DNA of 64,000 nucleotides from Bacteroides sp. M10 (GTDB lineage Bacteria; Bacteroidota; Bacteroidia; Bacteroidales; Bacteroidaceae): positions 1,570,501 to 1,634,500 of the forward strand of contig NZ_CP060488.1 of the NCBI RefSeq assembly GCF_014334015.1. The letters are read 5' to 3'. This document shows, in pieces, positions 63,130 through 64,000 of this stretch; the first letter of the stretch is position 1; each line of letters begins with the position of its first letter. Under the pieces are notes generated by a model. That model searched no databases, had not been told where the DNA came from, and saw only the letters and a list, made by a program, of their open reading frames with translations. A program made the position numbers and the translations under genes.

Positions 63130-64000
63130 ATGAAAAACTCTCTCTTTAGATATGTGTGTCTGGTGGTTGCATTGTTGATATGTAGCTTTGCCAACTCACA
63201 GCAGAAAGCGAATTATAAGTTAGCGGAGAAGTTCCGTCTGTTGGAACAGAATCCTATAATAAAGTATTCAACAGAAGTCAAGCCAACGTTTATTAACGAT
63301 ACGGACTGTTTTTATTATTCGTTTACTACACGTGAAGGAAAGAAGTATTATTATGTAAATCCGAAGAAAAAGGAAAAACGTCTTCTGTTTGATACGGCTG
63401 AATTATTGAGTAAAATTGCAGTATATACCAAGAAAGCCTATTCTTCGGCAGACCCATATCTGTCTTTCACTTTCATGAAGGATAACGAAACTATCCGCAT
63501 AAACTTCGACCGTGGATTGTATATTTACAACATCTACTCGAAAGTGTTGAAGCAACTTAATGAGAAGCCATCTTATGGAAATAGTGATCCGTATTGGATG
63601 AAATATTCGCCGGATAGTCTTTACTTTCTTTATGCCAGCAAGGATAATTTGTATTTTGTCGGAAATCAGAAGAAAGGGCAAGATACCATTCCTGTACAAC
63701 TGACAACGGACGGTGAGCCGAACTATACATTTAACCGTGAAGATGAGGGTAAGCTGGAAGGACGCTTCGGAGCCGAATCTACTCATTGGATTCCGGGTAG
63801 CCATCGTTTCTATGCTGTTCGTGAGGATAACAGGAAAGTGCGTGATTTATGGTTAATCAATTCGTTGTCTACTCCATATCCGACACTGAAAACTTATAAA
63901 GCCGAACTGGCAGGCGATAAACATGTTACCCAATATGAATTATTGATTGGAGATGTTGATACCCGTGAAGTGAAGAAAATCGATATTAATCGCTGGCCTG
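63130..64000 (+). CDS. S9-family peptidase, second of two (3' partial)
   Basis: Runs off the window end; 290 residues visible from the ATG at 63130. Signal peptide YVCLVVALLICSFANSQQ. The propeller blades parallel those of the preceding gene (YWMKYSPDSLYFLYASKDNL, HWIPGSHRFYAVREDNRKVR, DLWLINSLS, GDKHVTQYELL). It starts 18 bases after the first peptidase stop and is clearly a tandem duplicate that has diverged. The catalytic domain lies outside the window. Confidence 0.9.
   Translation, partial: MKNSLFRYVCLVVALLICSFANSQQKANYKLAEKFRLLEQNPIIKYSTEVKPTFINDTDCFYYSFTTREGKKYYYVNPKKKEKRLLFDTAELLSKIAVYTKKAYSSADPYLSFTFMKDNETIRINFDRGLYIYNIYSKVLKQLNEKPSYGNSDPYWMKYSPDSLYFLYASKDNLYFVGNQKKGQDTIPVQLTTDGEPNYTFNREDEGKLEGRFGAESTHWIPGSHRFYAVREDNRKVRDLWLINSLSTPYPTLKTYKAELAGDKHVTQYELLIGDVDTREVKKIDINRWP

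Overview
The window is chromosomal DNA from a Bacteroides species, most likely of the thetaiotaomicron/ovatus type. Evidence is the recurrent TAnnTTTG -7 promoter box (often with TTTG or TTG about 19-21 bases upstream), weak Shine-Dalgarno sequences, a SusC/SusD pair with ECF sigma and FecR, and many Bacteroidales-only families (DUF3244, DUF3836, DUF4271, DUF4843, DUF4861, DUF3874, ORF6N). The species is an inference.

Layout. 1-2 kb: the end of a TPR membrane regulator and a small exported DUF3244 protein. 2.4-7.6 kb: a housekeeping block (LOG-family protein, DUF4271, hemD, rnpA, yidD, TatD-like nuclease, tyrS, tRNA-Gln). 8.3-11.4 kb: kduI, kduD and a DUF4861 lipoprotein, a uronate catabolism unit. 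11.7-13.9 kb: an orphan multi-PAS histidine kinase. 14.1-17.5 kb: a decayed accessory patch with a small HTH protein, a structured leader or ncRNA, a frameshifted small gene and an AbiE toxin-antitoxin pair whose toxin gene has an in-frame stop. 17.5-32.7 kb: mostly minus strand housekeeping (polysaccharide deacetylase, DUF2723 protein, ZnuC/ZnuA-like metal uptake, mnmD, YqaA-like protein, purD, DPP IV, ORF6N protein, RlmL-like methyltransferase, serine acetyltransferase). 32.8-35.6 kb: a TPR histidine kinase/LytTR regulator pair. 35.7-48 kb: DUF3836, polA, polyprenyl synthase, DUF1266 and the cluster mnmG-apt-uvrC-dtd-mazG-deoC, with uvrC flanked by two related palindromes. 48.3-50.9 kb: a candidate ncRNA, an HU-like protein and a divergent VapE/DUF3874 ATPase separated by a 22-bp tandem array. 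51.2-64 kb: ECF sigma, FecR, SusC (with STN domain), SusD, DUF4843, PKD-like lipoprotein and two tandem S9 peptidases, the second cut by the window end.

The last region reads as a trans-envelope-regulated nutrient locus without glycoside hydrolases, so peptide is a reasonable guess at substrate. The least explained signals are non-coding: two 22-bp tandem arrays, the palindrome of the ORF6N gene that recurs with compensatory changes at its own 5' end, and three candidate structured transcripts with recognisable promoters. All functional names come from reading the sequence and known family motifs; no searches were run.
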